Below, piece after piece: positions 1 through 11,680 of a stretch of 64,000 nt of DNA (position 1 is its first letter; each line of letters starts with the position of its first letter). A program made the translations under genes and the position numbers. Below the pieces are notes generated by a model that had not been told where the DNA came from, searched no databases, and saw only the letters and a list, made by a program, of their open reading frames with translations. Location: NCBI GenBank assembly GCA_037974965.1, contig JBBPFI010000006.1:1674001-1738000 (forward strand). Reading direction: 5' to 3'. Origin of the DNA: Dacryopinax spathularia. Its lineage: Eukaryota > Basidiomycota > Dacrymycetes > Dacrymycetales > Dacrymycetaceae.

Positions 1-864
1 TCCACTGGTGCTTACGGAAGCTCGACGAATCAGGGCGCTGACGAGTCTTTCGGCCGGGGCGGAACCGGCGCCGGTGTGGCCGGCGGCTACTCTGGCCAGG
101 GGAACTACCAGGGCGGTGACAGCAACCAATTCGGGTCTGTTAACACTTCTGGCGGAGACTCGGGCTACGGAGGGAACGCCGGAGGGCCCGGGAATACGGG
201 CGCGTTTGGAGGACAGGTGGGGGATGATACGGTTGGTGAGGGGAGGAGGCACGGGCACCATCATCAGGGGCGGGACGAGGCCTTTGGAGGCGGGAACCAG
301 GGTACCGGCGTAGCAGGAGGAGGATACGGAGGAGCCGGTGATTCTGGGTTCGGCGGCGCTGGGGACTCTGGGTTCGGTGGGCAGGGCGGCGGACCCGGGA
401 ATGCTGGTGCCTTTGGCGGGCAGACCGGAGGTGACTCGGGCTTTGGGTCGAGCGGTACTGGCACCGGCGGGTTCGGGAACACCTCTGGAGGAGGGTACGG
501 TGATCGTGCGCAAGGGGGTGGGTTCTCCAGCTCTGGAGGGACTGGGGTTGGCCCTGCTGGGGATGCGGGTGATGGAGGGTACGGCGCCCAGGGCGGGCGA
601 TACGGTACCGGCTCCGGCTTCGGCGATACAACTGCCGCCAGCGGGCAGACGGGCCAGGCGTGGGACACTACGAACGCCACTGGTACCTCTTCCGGTGATC
701 CCACCTATGCGGGCGGCGCTGGTGGTCGTTCCGGAGGATATGGCGGTGACTCCGCTGACGACTCTGGCTATGGAGGCGACTCGGGCTCTGGCCAGCAAGG
801 CGGGAAACCGGGGATTGGGGAGAAGATCAAGCAGAAGGTGCAGGAGGTTAAGGAGAAGTTCTGA
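1..864 (+). CDS. Glycine-rich low-complexity protein (5' partial)
   Basis: An open frame runs from base 1 to a TGA at 862-864, so the N-terminus lies outside the window. The ~287 visible residues are dominated by Gly with Ser, Asp, Phe, Tyr and Gln, in irregular units such as GDSGFGG and GYGG. The last ~17 residues change character to a lysine/glutamate-rich amphipathic stretch beginning GIGEKIKQKV. That tail resembles the K-segment of dehydrin-like stress proteins, but the likeness is short and by eye. No signal peptide can be judged. It could be a hydrophilin-type desiccation/heat protein or a structural Gly-rich protein; I do not assign a function. Antisense and other-frame ORFs here are by-products of the repeat composition. 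Confidence 0.7.
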   Translation, partial: STGAYGSSTNQGADESFGRGGTGAGVAGGYSGQGNYQGGDSNQFGSVNTSGGDSGYGGNAGGPGNTGAFGGQVGDDTVGEGRRHGHHHQGRDEAFGGGNQGTGVAGGGYGGAGDSGFGGAGDSGFGGQGGGPGNAGAFGGQTGGDSGFGSSGTGTGGFGNTSGGGYGDRAQGGGFSSSGGTGVGPAGDAGDGGYGAQGGRYGTGSGFGDTTAASGQTGQAWDTTNATGTSSGDPTYAGGAGGRSGGYGGDSADDSGYGGDSGSGQQGGKPGIGEKIKQKVQEVKEKF

Positions 865-1206
865 GCTGGGGCGAACGCGCCTTTTTGTGGTGTATGGATA
901 TGACTGAGGTAAAAGTGAACGTGTAACAGAGTAGCTGTATGAAATAAGAAGAATGCGCGCCTTGCAGGATATATGCTCCAGTCTCAGATGGCCAGGCTGC
1001 GTCATGAGGTCTGCTGCCCCCAACCCTCCTCCAGGCTTATGGTGCACGGATTATAGTGGGTACATATGCATGCGCGATAAAGTGATGATATAGTACAATG
1101 CCTCGAACAGACTCCTCACACATCATACACCTTCAACCTCCAACCGTCCATCGACGTCCAGCCAGCCCCAGGTCAGCCCAGCCCAGCCCGTTCAGAAAGA
1201 GCCGGC

Positions 1207-1791
1207 CTAGTTCTCCCGCCAATTATGTCCACACATCGAGTTCGTACACCGATAGACTACATCCCAGTCAGCATGTTCCTTTCCACCCGGATCGAAAGGA
1301 GAGAGCTGGTGGGAAAGAATAGGTAGGTTGACACTCACAAGTCGTCATAGGCTCATCCGCACTCCTAATCTGCATCTGCATAAAATACGCCCTATCATTC
1401 CCGCATTTATCGCATTGCGCTACACGCCCAATCAGTCAACTCATCCAACTCATCCAGCCGCCCGTACACCCGGCGGAGGCTACGAGGCGGGAGGTAGAGA
1501 AAGGGGGACGCACCTGATGTCGAGTCGGCGTCTTTCCAGGCCTCTTCACCACCTAGGACGTCGTCCACCTCTTTCCGCTTTAACCGGGTGCGGGAAGACA
1601 TCTGTTTTGTGATGGGGAACTCGTAGGGACAGGTCGGGCAGCGCCATTTGTTTCTCTGCGCGCAAGCATCAGCACATCTGCACCAGTCGCTCCAGGCTGT
1701 AGGAACGGGGACGGATGGGGAAAAGGTAGGGACGTACACCTGTGTCGGCAGCGATGATGAGGATGTTGGCGCAGTTCGGGCAGAAGAGCAT
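1207..1791 (-). CDS. RPC11: RNA polymerase III subunit Rpc11 (POLR3K/TFIIS-like)
   Basis: Small zinc-ribbon subunit of RNA polymerase III, needed for transcript cleavage, termination and reinitiation. Splicing four exons (1738-1791, 1514-1655, 1339-1419, 1207-1256) gives 327 nt, i.e. 108 residues, the same length as human POLR3K. The N-terminal ribbon starts MLFCPNCANIL and its second cysteine pair is in WRCPTCPYEFPI. Then come KEVDDVLGGEEAW and the C-terminal TFIIS-like ribbon with CDKCGNDRAYFMQMQIRSAD, EPMTTFYRC and MCGHNWREN. The acidic hairpin RSADEP, which acts at the polymerase active centre in this family, is intact. The start is the ATG directly before LFCPNC, as in all homologues. 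It is divergent from LSM2, the two start codons being ~200 bp apart, so the promoters are probably shared. Confidence 0.95.
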
Positions 1792-1991
1792 CGTCGTCTG
1801 CCTCGAGAGCAAGGACCGAAAGAGGTTGACCACAGGGAGGACAGAGGGAGAGGACGGGCGCCTAAACTCGAAAAGAGCGCTGGAAAGTGCACGGAGGCAT
1901 TCCCAAGCGCTTCTCAGACGCGCCTCTCCCTCGCGCACGACCATAGCGCGACCATCCGCTCCGCTGAACAGCAGCAGCAAAATCAACAAGG

Positions 1992-2546
1992 ATGGTACGC
2001 CCTCCCATTCATTTGCTAAGGAAGGAGCTCGGCTGATGAGATACGGGACAGTTGATCTTCTCCGTCTTCAAGACTCTTACGGACCAGGTCGTCACCGTCG
2101 AGCTGAAGAACGACCTCTCCATAACAGGGACGTTGAAGTCTGTTGATCAGTGCGTACTTTCCCTACTCCTATCCCAACACCTCCCTGTGCTGGAGGTATA
2201 GGAGGTGAGAAAGACGTCGATGCTGATGATGGGGTTGTAGGTTCCTGAATATCAGGCTGGATAAGATCTCGGTTGTTGATCCGGAGAAGCATCCGCATAT
2301 GGTTCGTTCTCCCTCCCTCCTTGTTTCTACTGTTGGACAGGGATGTTGACTACGTCTTGTGGTAGATGGCTGTCAAGAACTGCTTTATTCGAGGGTCGGT
2401 CGTACGGTACGTCTCGATACCGGCGACGGCGGTCGATACGCAGTTGCTGGAGGATGCGACGAGGCGAGGTACGCCCTGGCTTTGTTCCCTCTCATTACAT
2501 GGTGCTAATTATGGTTGCAGAGCATGCCTCGACACATAAGCGGTAG
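1992..2546 (+). CDS. LSM2: U6 snRNA-associated Sm-like protein Lsm2
   Basis: Sm-fold subunit of the Lsm1-7 (mRNA decay) and Lsm2-8 (U6 snRNA) rings. Exons 1992-1994, 2052-2149, 2241-2301, 2366-2468 and 2521-2546 join in frame to 291 nt (96 residues; human Lsm2 has 95). Sm1 motif: FSVFKTLTDQVVTVELKND, then ITGTLKSVDQFLNIRLDKIS. Sm2 motif: VKNCFIRGSVVRYVSIP, followed by ATAVDTQLLEDATRR. The first coding exon appears to be the ATG alone, with a GTACGC donor directly after it and an ACAG acceptor before TTGATCTTC; every other upstream frame fails to yield the conserved M-L-(I/F)-F start. The gene is head-to-head with RPC11. Confidence 0.93.
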
Positions 2547-2808
2547 TACTCGTCCAGCCACGTATAGTGCCGTAGACGGGGAAGCAGGACAACACGTTGT
2601 AGCATTACTGTTAATATGGATACGATGAAACGACGAGCAAACTGCGCGAGAACTATCTAACGGCTGCGAAGAAGTCGGGAAATGCAAATGCAAGCGAATG
2701 CTCGGGGTATACCTAGGAAGTCCGGTTGGGAATTTTGTGCTACATTACCCGTTTTGAGATGACGAAGCGAAGAGAAAGAAGATGAACGAGGGTATGTATG
2801 TGGAAGCC

Positions 2809-5800
2809 CTATGACCGCCTGCCCCAGCTTAGGGTGCTCAGTGAGCCTAGCCGGGAGAGGCGGGAGGTCGACTTCTTGATCGAGTTGAGTGAAGGGACGG
2901 ACGAGTTGCGGTGCGTTGGTTGGGGCGGGGACTCGATCACGTTGACTGTCGATGCGTCTGGTGAGCTGGGTGCTTCGCTTGTGCGGTCGAGGGGACCTGC
3001 GGACAGGCCTTGGATGCCATTCCTTGACAGATGGGCAACTTGCCGCTGCAAAGGCGTCAAACCAGCTTTGGGAGCCCCGAGCGAGTTCGGATCCTCGGAA
3101 CGGCGAGCATCCATGGATGCTGAGCTACGCGTGTACACCGACGGGTCCAGCGGGATGTGCGACACTGGCTGGATTGGTGGCAACATGACCGGCTGGCCGG
3201 ACGACATGGATCGCTTTCGGGTGCCTTGGCCGAGGCTGGTCATGGACATCCCGTCAAAGACCTCCGAGCTTGGAGAGAACATCTCGCCTGTAGGTGATGC
3301 CACGCCGTTCAGCTCAGCAGCGGTCACCGCGGGCAGCCTCTGGATCTCGTCGTGGAAATTCTTGCGGAAGAGCCTTTCGAGGGTCTGGTGGAATGGCTGC
3401 ATCTCGTAAGGACAGAGACGACCGTGCAGTTGGAGGCAGCGTGCAATGACCCGGACCTGCTCGTCAATGGCATCGCGTAGCCTTTGGATTGCAGCCGCAT
3501 TCTCAGGGTGCAGTTGTAAGTAATCCGGTCCGAGGAACGCCTGACGATAAAGAGCAACTCCTCCATTGACAGGCGAGTCCACAGCGCTGTTGAGAGACAT
3601 CGAAAGTGCGTTGGTAGAGATATGCTGATCCGTTCGTGCCATGTTGTTGTAGCGCACTTCAAGGTTCGACAACTCTTTCGTCTTCTGGAGCACGTCGTTC
3701 AGAGCCACCTCGATAGGCGAGATCTCCTCCACTGGAGAGTCGATAATCTCTGACCGCCTTAGGACAGTAGGGAAGGCGGCCTCGGTGCGGTAGTACGTTT
3801 TCTCGACCCAAAGATCCCTTTCTCTGAACTCGGACGTACTCGAGCTTGCTTCCTTTGCGAAAGGTCGGGAACTGCTGAACAGGTTGATTTCGTTGTGCTC
3901 ATAGTAGTTGCGGACGGCTGGCGGAACTTCGGGATTGAGGAAAACGGCGTGTGATCGGTCCGGCTCGGGCACGACGGTCGTGCACTGGATAAACTGCTCA
4001 GGGCCGTACATGATCTCCTCCGTTGGAGTAATATTGGGCTTCAGTAACTGCGCCGCGGGGTGCTTATTCAGCATGCGTTCGCAGAAGGCCCCAAACTTCT
4101 CCCACTCGTAGCCACGATACTGGACGCATGTCAGAAGGCGTGTTTCTCAGCACAGAAGATCACCTACGATGAAATGCTTGTTCTGCAGGGCAGCTGGGAA
4201 GTTTCCGTAGAAGCCAACACGGAAGTAGTCTGGATAATAGCGCTGATCGTTCACAATGCGATCCAAAAGCGTGGCCTGGTGAGTGAGAATATGGGACAGT
4301 TTTTGACTGGAATCGTCGCTCAGTAACGAGTCGTCAATTCGCAGTAAACGCACTTACTAATCGAAGGTGACGTCCCCGTGCTGGGTTGCGAGCTCCTTGC
4401 AAATTTCGACGCCAATCTCCCATGCTTTTCCCTTTCCAAGGTAGTCGAGAACAAGCAAAGAAAGCGTCTCCTTCCGCTCAAACTGCGATTGTCGCGGTAG
4501 GTCGAGCTCTGGCATGGGGTCGACAATAGTAGTCGTATCCCAATCGTACAGGTCAGCGTGTAGCTTCAATGTCAGGGCAGCTTCCACATAGTTCTGACTC
4601 TGCAAGTGCATCTGCCGCAAGGTTGAGCACACGAGGAAGTTGAACGGTACGAGACACTTACATTGACCAACTGGTGAACGTATTTGATGTAAATCTCGTC
4701 CCTCCCTATCCTCCGTATAAAGTTCATCAGTCGCAGAGTGGCGATGACTCGGTCGTCTTGATACTCGTCTCCGTCAGGCAGCTCTCGAACATTCAGCAGC
4801 AATTCCAGGAACAGGTCCACGGATTCCAGGAAGTCTGCCACCCGTTCCCGCAAAGCATCTTCGACGTTCGAAGACTCGAATAAGTGTCGAAGATGGCCAA
4901 TGAAGAAGTCCCTCGCTATTTGATCCCCTTTGACGTCGGACATGAACAGCTTGTCCAGTGTATTGATGAGCTCATTCTCAATAGCGTTGAAGTGACCTTC
5001 AAGACGGTACGCGGAGATGATCATACTGTACAGAATCTCGACAGCTGTGGTTCGCAGTTGGTCGTGGTGGGACAAACACAAGCCGAGTACTTGATCGACG
5101 AGCCCAGCCAAAGCAACTTGGTAACCGCCGAAACGTCCGATAACGCCGGTCTCGGCGGAAACCTGTTCTGGCCAACCGAGAGCGTCCCACAAACGTGAGA
5201 TAATGGCAGCTCCTTCAACGCGCAGGTCGCCAGCCAGTCTCCATACCGCCCTTCGCTTCTGAGGACTGAAGTCTTCGATGACCAGCTCGGGACTTGACAT
5301 CAGCTTGAACAACATTAGGAAAGCATGCTCCCACATCGTTGAGTTGAACTGGTAAGTTGCATTCTGGTCAGGGATGTATTGTCCAACGAGAACTTCAGCG
5401 ATAGGATCGCATATCTTCAGGATGACTTTGTGTGCGAGGATGTTGACATTCAGCCAAGTGCTGGGGAAGGCTTCGTTGCTCAGGATGGAGGTGGCCACAT
5501 GGAAGAACTGGGACAATAACCTTGCCACATTTTCCTGGCCTTCCACTTCTAGCTCCGTTTCGAAGAACGCCAGCAGGTACCTGGTCGGGGCCGACAGAAT
5601 AAGAACAAGCAGGACCACCGCCGTCTCCGCCAAAGAGGAGTTGAAGAGCGTGCTGAAGTCCGCTCCGATAATGGGGCTTTTATAGCCGGAGGCTTGCGTC
5701 GCAGCTGGACCAGTGGCGACGAGCGGGAAGTGGTATGAGGCTGGGAAAATGACTGGAGGTGAGTTGGCTGTAGATGACATCGATCGACTCCGTGCAATGG

Positions 5801-8800
5801 CTTGCCGAGAAGCAGAGCTTTGTAGCTCTCTGTAAGACTCCAAAAGCCTGAAAAGTATATCAGCAGGAATCGCACGAGGTGATATCTGCAAAACTGACTT
5901 AGGTAGAAGTGGCAACATATACTCCACATTATCCTGTTCCTGTCGGTATGCTTTCCTGTCTGCTCGGACCTCGGGATCGACGAGACTCAGGCTGATCTTG
6001 TCCAGCATGACGGCGAGGATGGTTACACAAAGCCTTGTGCTCTCTAACCACTGGATTCGCGCTTTGTCTTTGACGCTCTCCGAATCTCCGCTTTGAACAT
6101 GGACATATTCATCGTACTTGCCGAAGTGAGGCCGGATCCAGCTAACCATGGACTCGATAAGAGGCGTGCGAGACTGAGGATCGTCGAACAGAAAGCTTTG
6201 GACGAGGTGGAGGTACATGAGCAGTTTCCAGTTGACATTCGGTCCGCGCGAGGCAACGATTGAGTTGGCGAAGCTCGTGGCGAGACTGACAAGCTCGACG
6301 CTACTAAAACTTTCGGCCAAGTCCGGCAAGATCGAGGAGAAATTTTGAATAGCGAAAGACTGGGTTCCAATGGAGGCTGGTGATGGAAGAGACATAAGGC
6401 GATTGACTTCTGACAGGTGCTGGCGCAGCTCCTTTTTGAACTGCGACTCAAGGTGCTCGGCCGTCGCCCCCATACCTACTTCCTTGCTCTTTTGCAGCGC
6501 ACGTGCCCGCATGATGAAGCGGAACAGATAATGCCAGACTTTGAACGCCGATCGAAGTTTGACGGCGGTTTCTCCTCCGGAAGGATTGGCCAAAAGACGG
6601 TTCATAGAGTGCACAAGATGAGACGACGCCGGTGCGCACGTGAAATGCTCCTCGATGTAGACCTCCAAGACCGGCTGGAAGTTGGTGAATCGTCTATCCT
6701 GAATGATGCCCAGGACGGTCACAAGGGCGTTGAAAACAGCGTCGTCCAAATCACCTTGTTGGTTATGGGAAGAAACCAGAATAGCGAACAGTGAGTCAAA
6801 GATGTCGCGCAGGAACTTGACGATTTCTCCCTCCCCGCCGAATGTGAATTTCGAAAGGACAGCGTGAATTTGGGCCGTGCTTGACAGTCTTTCCCAATCC
6901 AAGAGCTCGAGGAGTACGGAGTTCTGGGTGAAACGAGTTGAGCAGAGGTATGATCGAATGATCAGCGAGTCTTTGCTCAAGGTTGCCGATTTCGCAAGGT
7001 TCGCGGGTAGCGCGACCTGGTCCAGCTTGCTTCTGTCCGCCAAAGACCAAGGTGCGTCAAGGTAATCGGGCGCCATGATTTGCTGCATCTTCTCCGCCTT
7101 GAAGAGAAGGAGATTGTGCTCGCCATCCTTCACAAACGCCTTGCCGTCGGGGAAGAGAGGCAGGAAGGCGAAGGCGAAAGGACGATCGCTCCCATCCAGT
7201 GTCGACGAGCGGGATGAAGAAACGCTCTGGCGATCTCCACTCTTGCGGTTTCGGAAAGTGAAGAACAAGTGGCATGTCTGCAGTAGGTCCGGAGGCAGCT
7301 GTAGCTTGAGGAGTTCGCCGAAGGTAGGGGAGTTATTCTTGTAGAACACCAAGGAATGGAAGTACGTCAATGGCGGCTCGCCACTTCCTTTGATGATGGC
7401 GCCTTCCACGGTTGCCCCTGCTGCAGTGCGCACTTCCACGGTGACTTGAATATTACCGTTCCGCCCTCCAGAGATTGAGTTGCGGAAGGCTGCCACTCCA
7501 CCATTATTCGTCGTTACCCCTGCAAGGAATTCGCCGGACCAGAGCTTGATATAAACATCATTTCGGACGTCGCTTGGGAACACAACATCTGGGAAACCTA
7601 GTCGGCACGTAATCGGGGTCCCATACAGTAGTGACGGGTTCTCCGCGATAATGGTTTTTGCATCGCCGTAGAACACCTTGATGTTCACGCCTAGCCGTTC
7701 CGCCCTGCGAATACATGAGATAAGGCAGCAATGCGATAAGTCACACAGCTTACCGTGGTGATCTGTCGAACTCCTTCGTCCGGCTGGCAATGATCTCCTG
7801 ATGAAGAGTGCTGAAGGCACTCTCGTTCGTCGGCACGAAAATCGGCATGACATGCTCCCTCATATTGCTCGCATCGCTCCTGTCCGCGCTCATCTTCGTT
7901 AGCTGGCTAAGCTCTAGCACAGCGCAGCCAAACGGTCTCCGGAAGTACGATGGTTGGCCCTCTGCGGTACGCAGTCCCATAGGGGTCACGGCACGACCGC
8001 CGACTGTGTTCGTTCCGGGCTGCAGACCATTCATCAAGGTTGTGCTGTCATCTTGAGCGGTGCCGGGCCCCAGCATGCTCGTGATGTCGGAACTACCTCT
8101 CCTTCCGCTAGCACCTGACGAGCTGGCTTCTTGTCCGCTCTTCAGCGACCCGCATCTCACAATCCGACAGACGAGGAAAATCGATTCCTGGACATCGTGC
8201 TCGCTGAGCTCGGTGAACAATGTTTGTAGTCGACCCATCCTGCCTTGCTCGTTCCACTCCCTCGCAGCCACTCCACGGTGGTTCAGGACGGCGCAATATT
8301 CTTCCGTCAAGAACCGTGGTGGATTTGCTGACTTGTCGTACAGGCTGAAATAGAGCTCGACGGTCTCGCCAGGAGCGCATATGCTGGCGACGAAAGCACG
8401 TAACTCGAGGTAGACATGGTAGAACTTGGCGCCGCTTTGTGGTGTCTTGCCCTTGAGATCCAGCATCTTAGCGGCCGGACTGCGCACATCGTCGGACCGC
8501 TGTCGGCTATGCTGTCCAGGTACGGGAGAGGAAAAGACACTGCTTGGAAGGGCGGATGCTGCTGCAGGAGGGACGCTTATGGCATTGGCGAGAGCAGAGC
8601 CTTTGAAGTTGTACGACAGACCGCCGCTGGGCGAGGCGTCGATGTAGGCGAGCGAAGCTTGCATGGCATACATTCGGACTGCGGAAACCCAGGATCGCGA
8701 ATCGACATCTCCTTCCACGTCGACGGTTACAAGTCCACCCCACGCCGGATGGCGAACGATGACGTCCAGACCTTGGACAACATTGCCCCTGACAAGGCGA

Positions 8801-10157
8801 GCGACGCATTCTCTTCGCAGGTTGAGGGTCTCTTCCATTCCGAGTGTGTTGGCCAGCAATTGTCGTCGACCCAAGTGCAGAGCCTCGATATGTCCCTGGA
8901 CAGTGTGAAATAGGCGATAGTCGCGTCTGCTGAGGTAGACGTATAGGAGCGCATGCCACTCACGCAGAGCAGCTGCGATCTCGTCGACCAATGGCTGCTC
9001 AGCGCCAGACGATGTTTCATCCTGAATTTTAAAGCTTGGTAGGGGTCGAGGTGGTTTTTCGAGTCCATCGGACTGATGCCGGATTGCCGATGGATGATTG
9101 GTCCGCACTAATGTGCCGTTCGGCGCATGGTTCGTGAATCGAGAGCTGACGCTCGCACGCATACGTCTTCTGTCTGCCTGGCTCGATCCTTCAGCATTTT
9201 CATCCTCCTCCGCAAGCGTCTCCATAGGTCGACCGGCGAGTCCAGGAATTGACCCGCCGGGGGCGTCCATACCAGCTCGCAGGGAGCGATATGCGTCCGC
9301 GAGCTTGCCTTCGTCGTAATCATTCAATTCGTCCCGGATGTGGATGATGTTGGCAGGAAAGAGCGTAACAAAGACTTGAGGATCCTCCAGAGCGCTGGTT
9401 GGCACCGTGCGCGTAGACTGCCCGTCCAGCAGCATGGAGCTGCTGGTGGATATGGGCGGGACTGTCGGATATCTCGCAACATAGCTGCATATATGCGTCA
9501 GTAAATGCGCAAGATACGATGCAGCGGATGAACGCACGCTCGATACCAAACACTCGCTCCCTCTGCTTTCTGATATTTCTCAAACGCATACACTTCGTCC
9601 CCCACCTCCACGCCCTGCCAGTCACTCCAGTCTCGACCTTCCCGCTCGCCAACGTCATCTTCCGTCAGAGGCGCCAGATGGGGGTCTTGGTCACTCGAAC
9701 CGGCGCCATTGACCGCTCTCCTCACGCCGGCGCCGTTCACACGCGCAGTCGACTTGCGCATGGAAGCGGAACGTCCAAGATTTTGGGACTGTTGCGCGAT
9801 GCTGAACGGGTACGACACCACGCCGTAGATGATGCATGACAAAGGCTCCCATCTTCCATACGTGGCATTAGACGCTGTTGTTGCGCCCGGCGGGTTCGTA
9901 CGCTGCGGCGGAGGTTGCGAAAGAAATGCGGGTGGTGGGTTGCCCGTCGTTGCAGTATAAGGATGGTATGTGTTGCTTGTCGACGGTCCGGCGGCAGAGG
10001 ACATGACACTCGTATCGTATGTGATTGTGCTGGGTCCCGCAGTGAGGCTCGAGGAAGGTACAGTCGAGGGGGTTGAAGAGGAGGCCGACGCCGCCTGGGA
10101 GGCGCCTGCTAATGACCCCTTGGATCCCGCAGGGCGGGGTCCACGGGGCAGTGACAT
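2809..10157 (-). CDS. DCK1: DOCK-family (CZH) guanine nucleotide exchange factor, Dck1/DOCK180-like
   Basis: Multi-exon gene for a protein of roughly 2,200 residues, predicted to activate Rac/Rho-type GTPases at the membrane with an ELMO partner. Order seen: a Ser/Pro-rich N-terminus; an SH3-like region spanning the first intron (IIYGVVSYPF ... VGDEVYAFEKYQK ... WYR); the DOCK N-terminal helical region with FVTLFPANIIHIRDEL; the DHR-1/C2 domain around 7.3-7.7 kb (RNDVYIKLWSGEF); a long helical arm; and the DHR-2 catalytic domain at ~2.9-4.7 kb with YVEAALTLKLHADLYDW, YYPDYFRVGFYG, EEIMYGPEQFIQ and the FRKNFHDEI helix. The C-terminal ~100 residues are Ser/Pro-rich and probably disordered. Introns are seen near 9.49, 7.75, 5.85, 4.65, 4.35 and 4.10 kb. 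The chosen start gives a longer Ser/Thr-rich leader; a later ATG is possible. Confidence 0.9.
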
Positions 10158-10599
10158 GGTCGATTCGCTCCTATGGTCTTCGTCGTTTCAAGCTGGACTC
10201 CGTCGTGTGCAACGCCCCTCGCCAATGGGTGCGTGCACAAGTCTGCACCTCTTTTTGTTACAGCAATGCCTGCTGAGCAGTGGTACGGAATGCCGGGACC
10301 GCCGCTCGACCCTTGCGCGCCCGCGTCGAGGAGTGCTCAACTGGCGTCTGGCGTCTAACGCTCGATGCCAGCAGGATGCAGTGAAGCAGTTGTTGAAACG
10401 AAGGTAGAGAGGGGTAATAAGTACTGCTGGGCTGCTCGTCGAGAATACGGCCAGCGTCCTGGACGTTGGCTGTGGCGCCCGAGTTCGTAGGGTCGACCTT
10501 ACAGCGTCTGCAGCCTATGCCCGCACCGCCCTCGACTTCTCTCTCTCACAGCGACGAGACCGCAACTTCCCCGCGACATGCCTCCGCTTTTTGCCTCCG
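10158..10599. other. Intergenic, upstream of the DOCK gene
   Basis: About 440 bp between the start of the DOCK gene and the 33-bp repeat that marks the edge of the insertion. It should hold the DOCK promoter. Open frames here show no recognisable protein. Confidence 0.5.
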
Positions 10600-10632
10600 A
10601 GGAACGCTAGCGTGCAGCGCACGCGATGATAT
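10600..10632 (+). repeat. Left copy of 33-bp terminal direct repeat with hairpin
   Basis: Identical over 33 bp to 30,969-31,001, same orientation. It contains the perfect inverted repeat GCGTGC-AGC-GCACGC (10,610-10,624; 6-bp stem, 3-nt loop) followed by GATGATAT. The sequences on either side of the two copies differ, so the match ends sharply. Relative to Rep-helicase transcription this would be the 3' terminal hairpin of the element. Confidence 0.9.
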
Positions 10633-10653
10633 AGGGAAAACGCTCCGCGCAAG

Positions 10654-10673
10654 TCCTGGGCCCTTGGGACTGG
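10654..10673 (+). repeat. Left inverted repeat of the element
   Basis: TCCTGGGCCCTTGGGAC and the following TGG match the reverse complement of 30,948-30,968 with one mismatch in the first 17 bases. It lies 21 bp inside the left 33-bp repeat, whereas the right partner directly abuts its 33-bp repeat, so the termini are asymmetric. Confidence 0.75.
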
Positions 10674-10799
10674 TGACGTAAGGTCAATTACGTAATCCAT
10701 ATCGATAGCGTCCAGTCTAAGCCGTGGTACGATTACTATACTAATATTACAGGAAGGTACTCGATGTCCCATTAGAGTGTCGCGGTAGGAAGGAACGGT

Positions 10800-11680
10800 T
10801 CAGTGAGTCGTGCAGTCCGATTCTTGTTTCTCGAGGGCCATATGTAAGGCGTAAGTGTCGGCGAGCATTCTTATTCTGTAGGACAGGTTAGTCAAGTTCC
10901 GCGTCAATGAAAATATTAGGTACGTACTCGTCATACGGAAGAGGCTTTCCCGTTCCCAGATAAGGACCGGTGAGGTACGTTGCGCCTGAAGGACGACGGA
11001 CTGTGATCGGTTTTTCGGGACGCTTTCCCTACAGTTTGTCGTCAGGATTAGAATGAAGACTTTATGGTACACGTACCAATGCCTTTTCAGACGGTTTCGG
11101 TACGCCCGTTGTACGTTTCTCGGGAGTGACTGGGACCATTACTTGAATGTCGTCGTCTATAATTTCAGTGACGCGTAATTTAGTTGGTCGAGCCGGTGTC
11201 GAGTTCTGGTCCGTGACCGGAGGTGTTTTACGTTTGAGCGGGTTACTGACGGCGGAAGGAACTGTCGGAGGATTGGCGGACGCGGTTGGAGGATTGGTGG
11301 TCGCGGTCGGGGTATCGGTGGGTTGGACGGTCGGACGAGCGGGGTCGTTTAACAGACTGGGGTCTGTCTGTGTCCATTGGGAGACGAGGACGGGAACTTC
11401 GAAGCCGGTAGGTGAATTAGGGTCATACAGGTCGGTCGATACTGTTGATTTCTGACGGCTAGGGGACGGAGAAGTACGTGTAATCGCTGGCGGTTCGTGT
11501 CTGAGAGGGTCGTTAATCGTGTTCTTGTCGTGCCCTGACATGTCGATGTTGAGGGTCGGACGAGCAGCGGTCGGTACCGTGGACTGCATGTTGGAACCCG
11601 ACGTAGTGGATGTGCCTGTCTGTCAGATAATTAGTACCGCGCGTAAGTAAAGGTAAATGTATGCGTACCGTAACCGTCAT
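10800..11680 (-). CDS. Element orphan A: Pro/Thr/Ser-rich protein
   Basis: Four exons (11,669-11,680; 11,077-11,619; 10,928-11,028; 10,800-10,875) join in frame to 732 nt, a 243-residue protein starting MTVTTGTSTTSG. All junctions have GTACG-type donors and CAG/TAG acceptors. The middle is disordered and rich in Pro, Thr and Ala (TDTPTATTNPPTASANPPT), with a basic KRK cluster that could be a nuclear localisation signal. The C-terminal exons carry a more ordered stretch (RRPSGATYLTGPYLG ... LADTYALHMALEKQ). No known domain recognised. It sits next to the 3' end of the element, the first gene inside the inverted repeat. Function unknown. Confidence 0.6.

Noticed and set aside
140-704. Long antisense frames across the glycine-rich gene
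   Set aside because: Low-complexity GC-rich repeats leave other frames open; these have no protein-like features and overlap the clear plus-strand frame.
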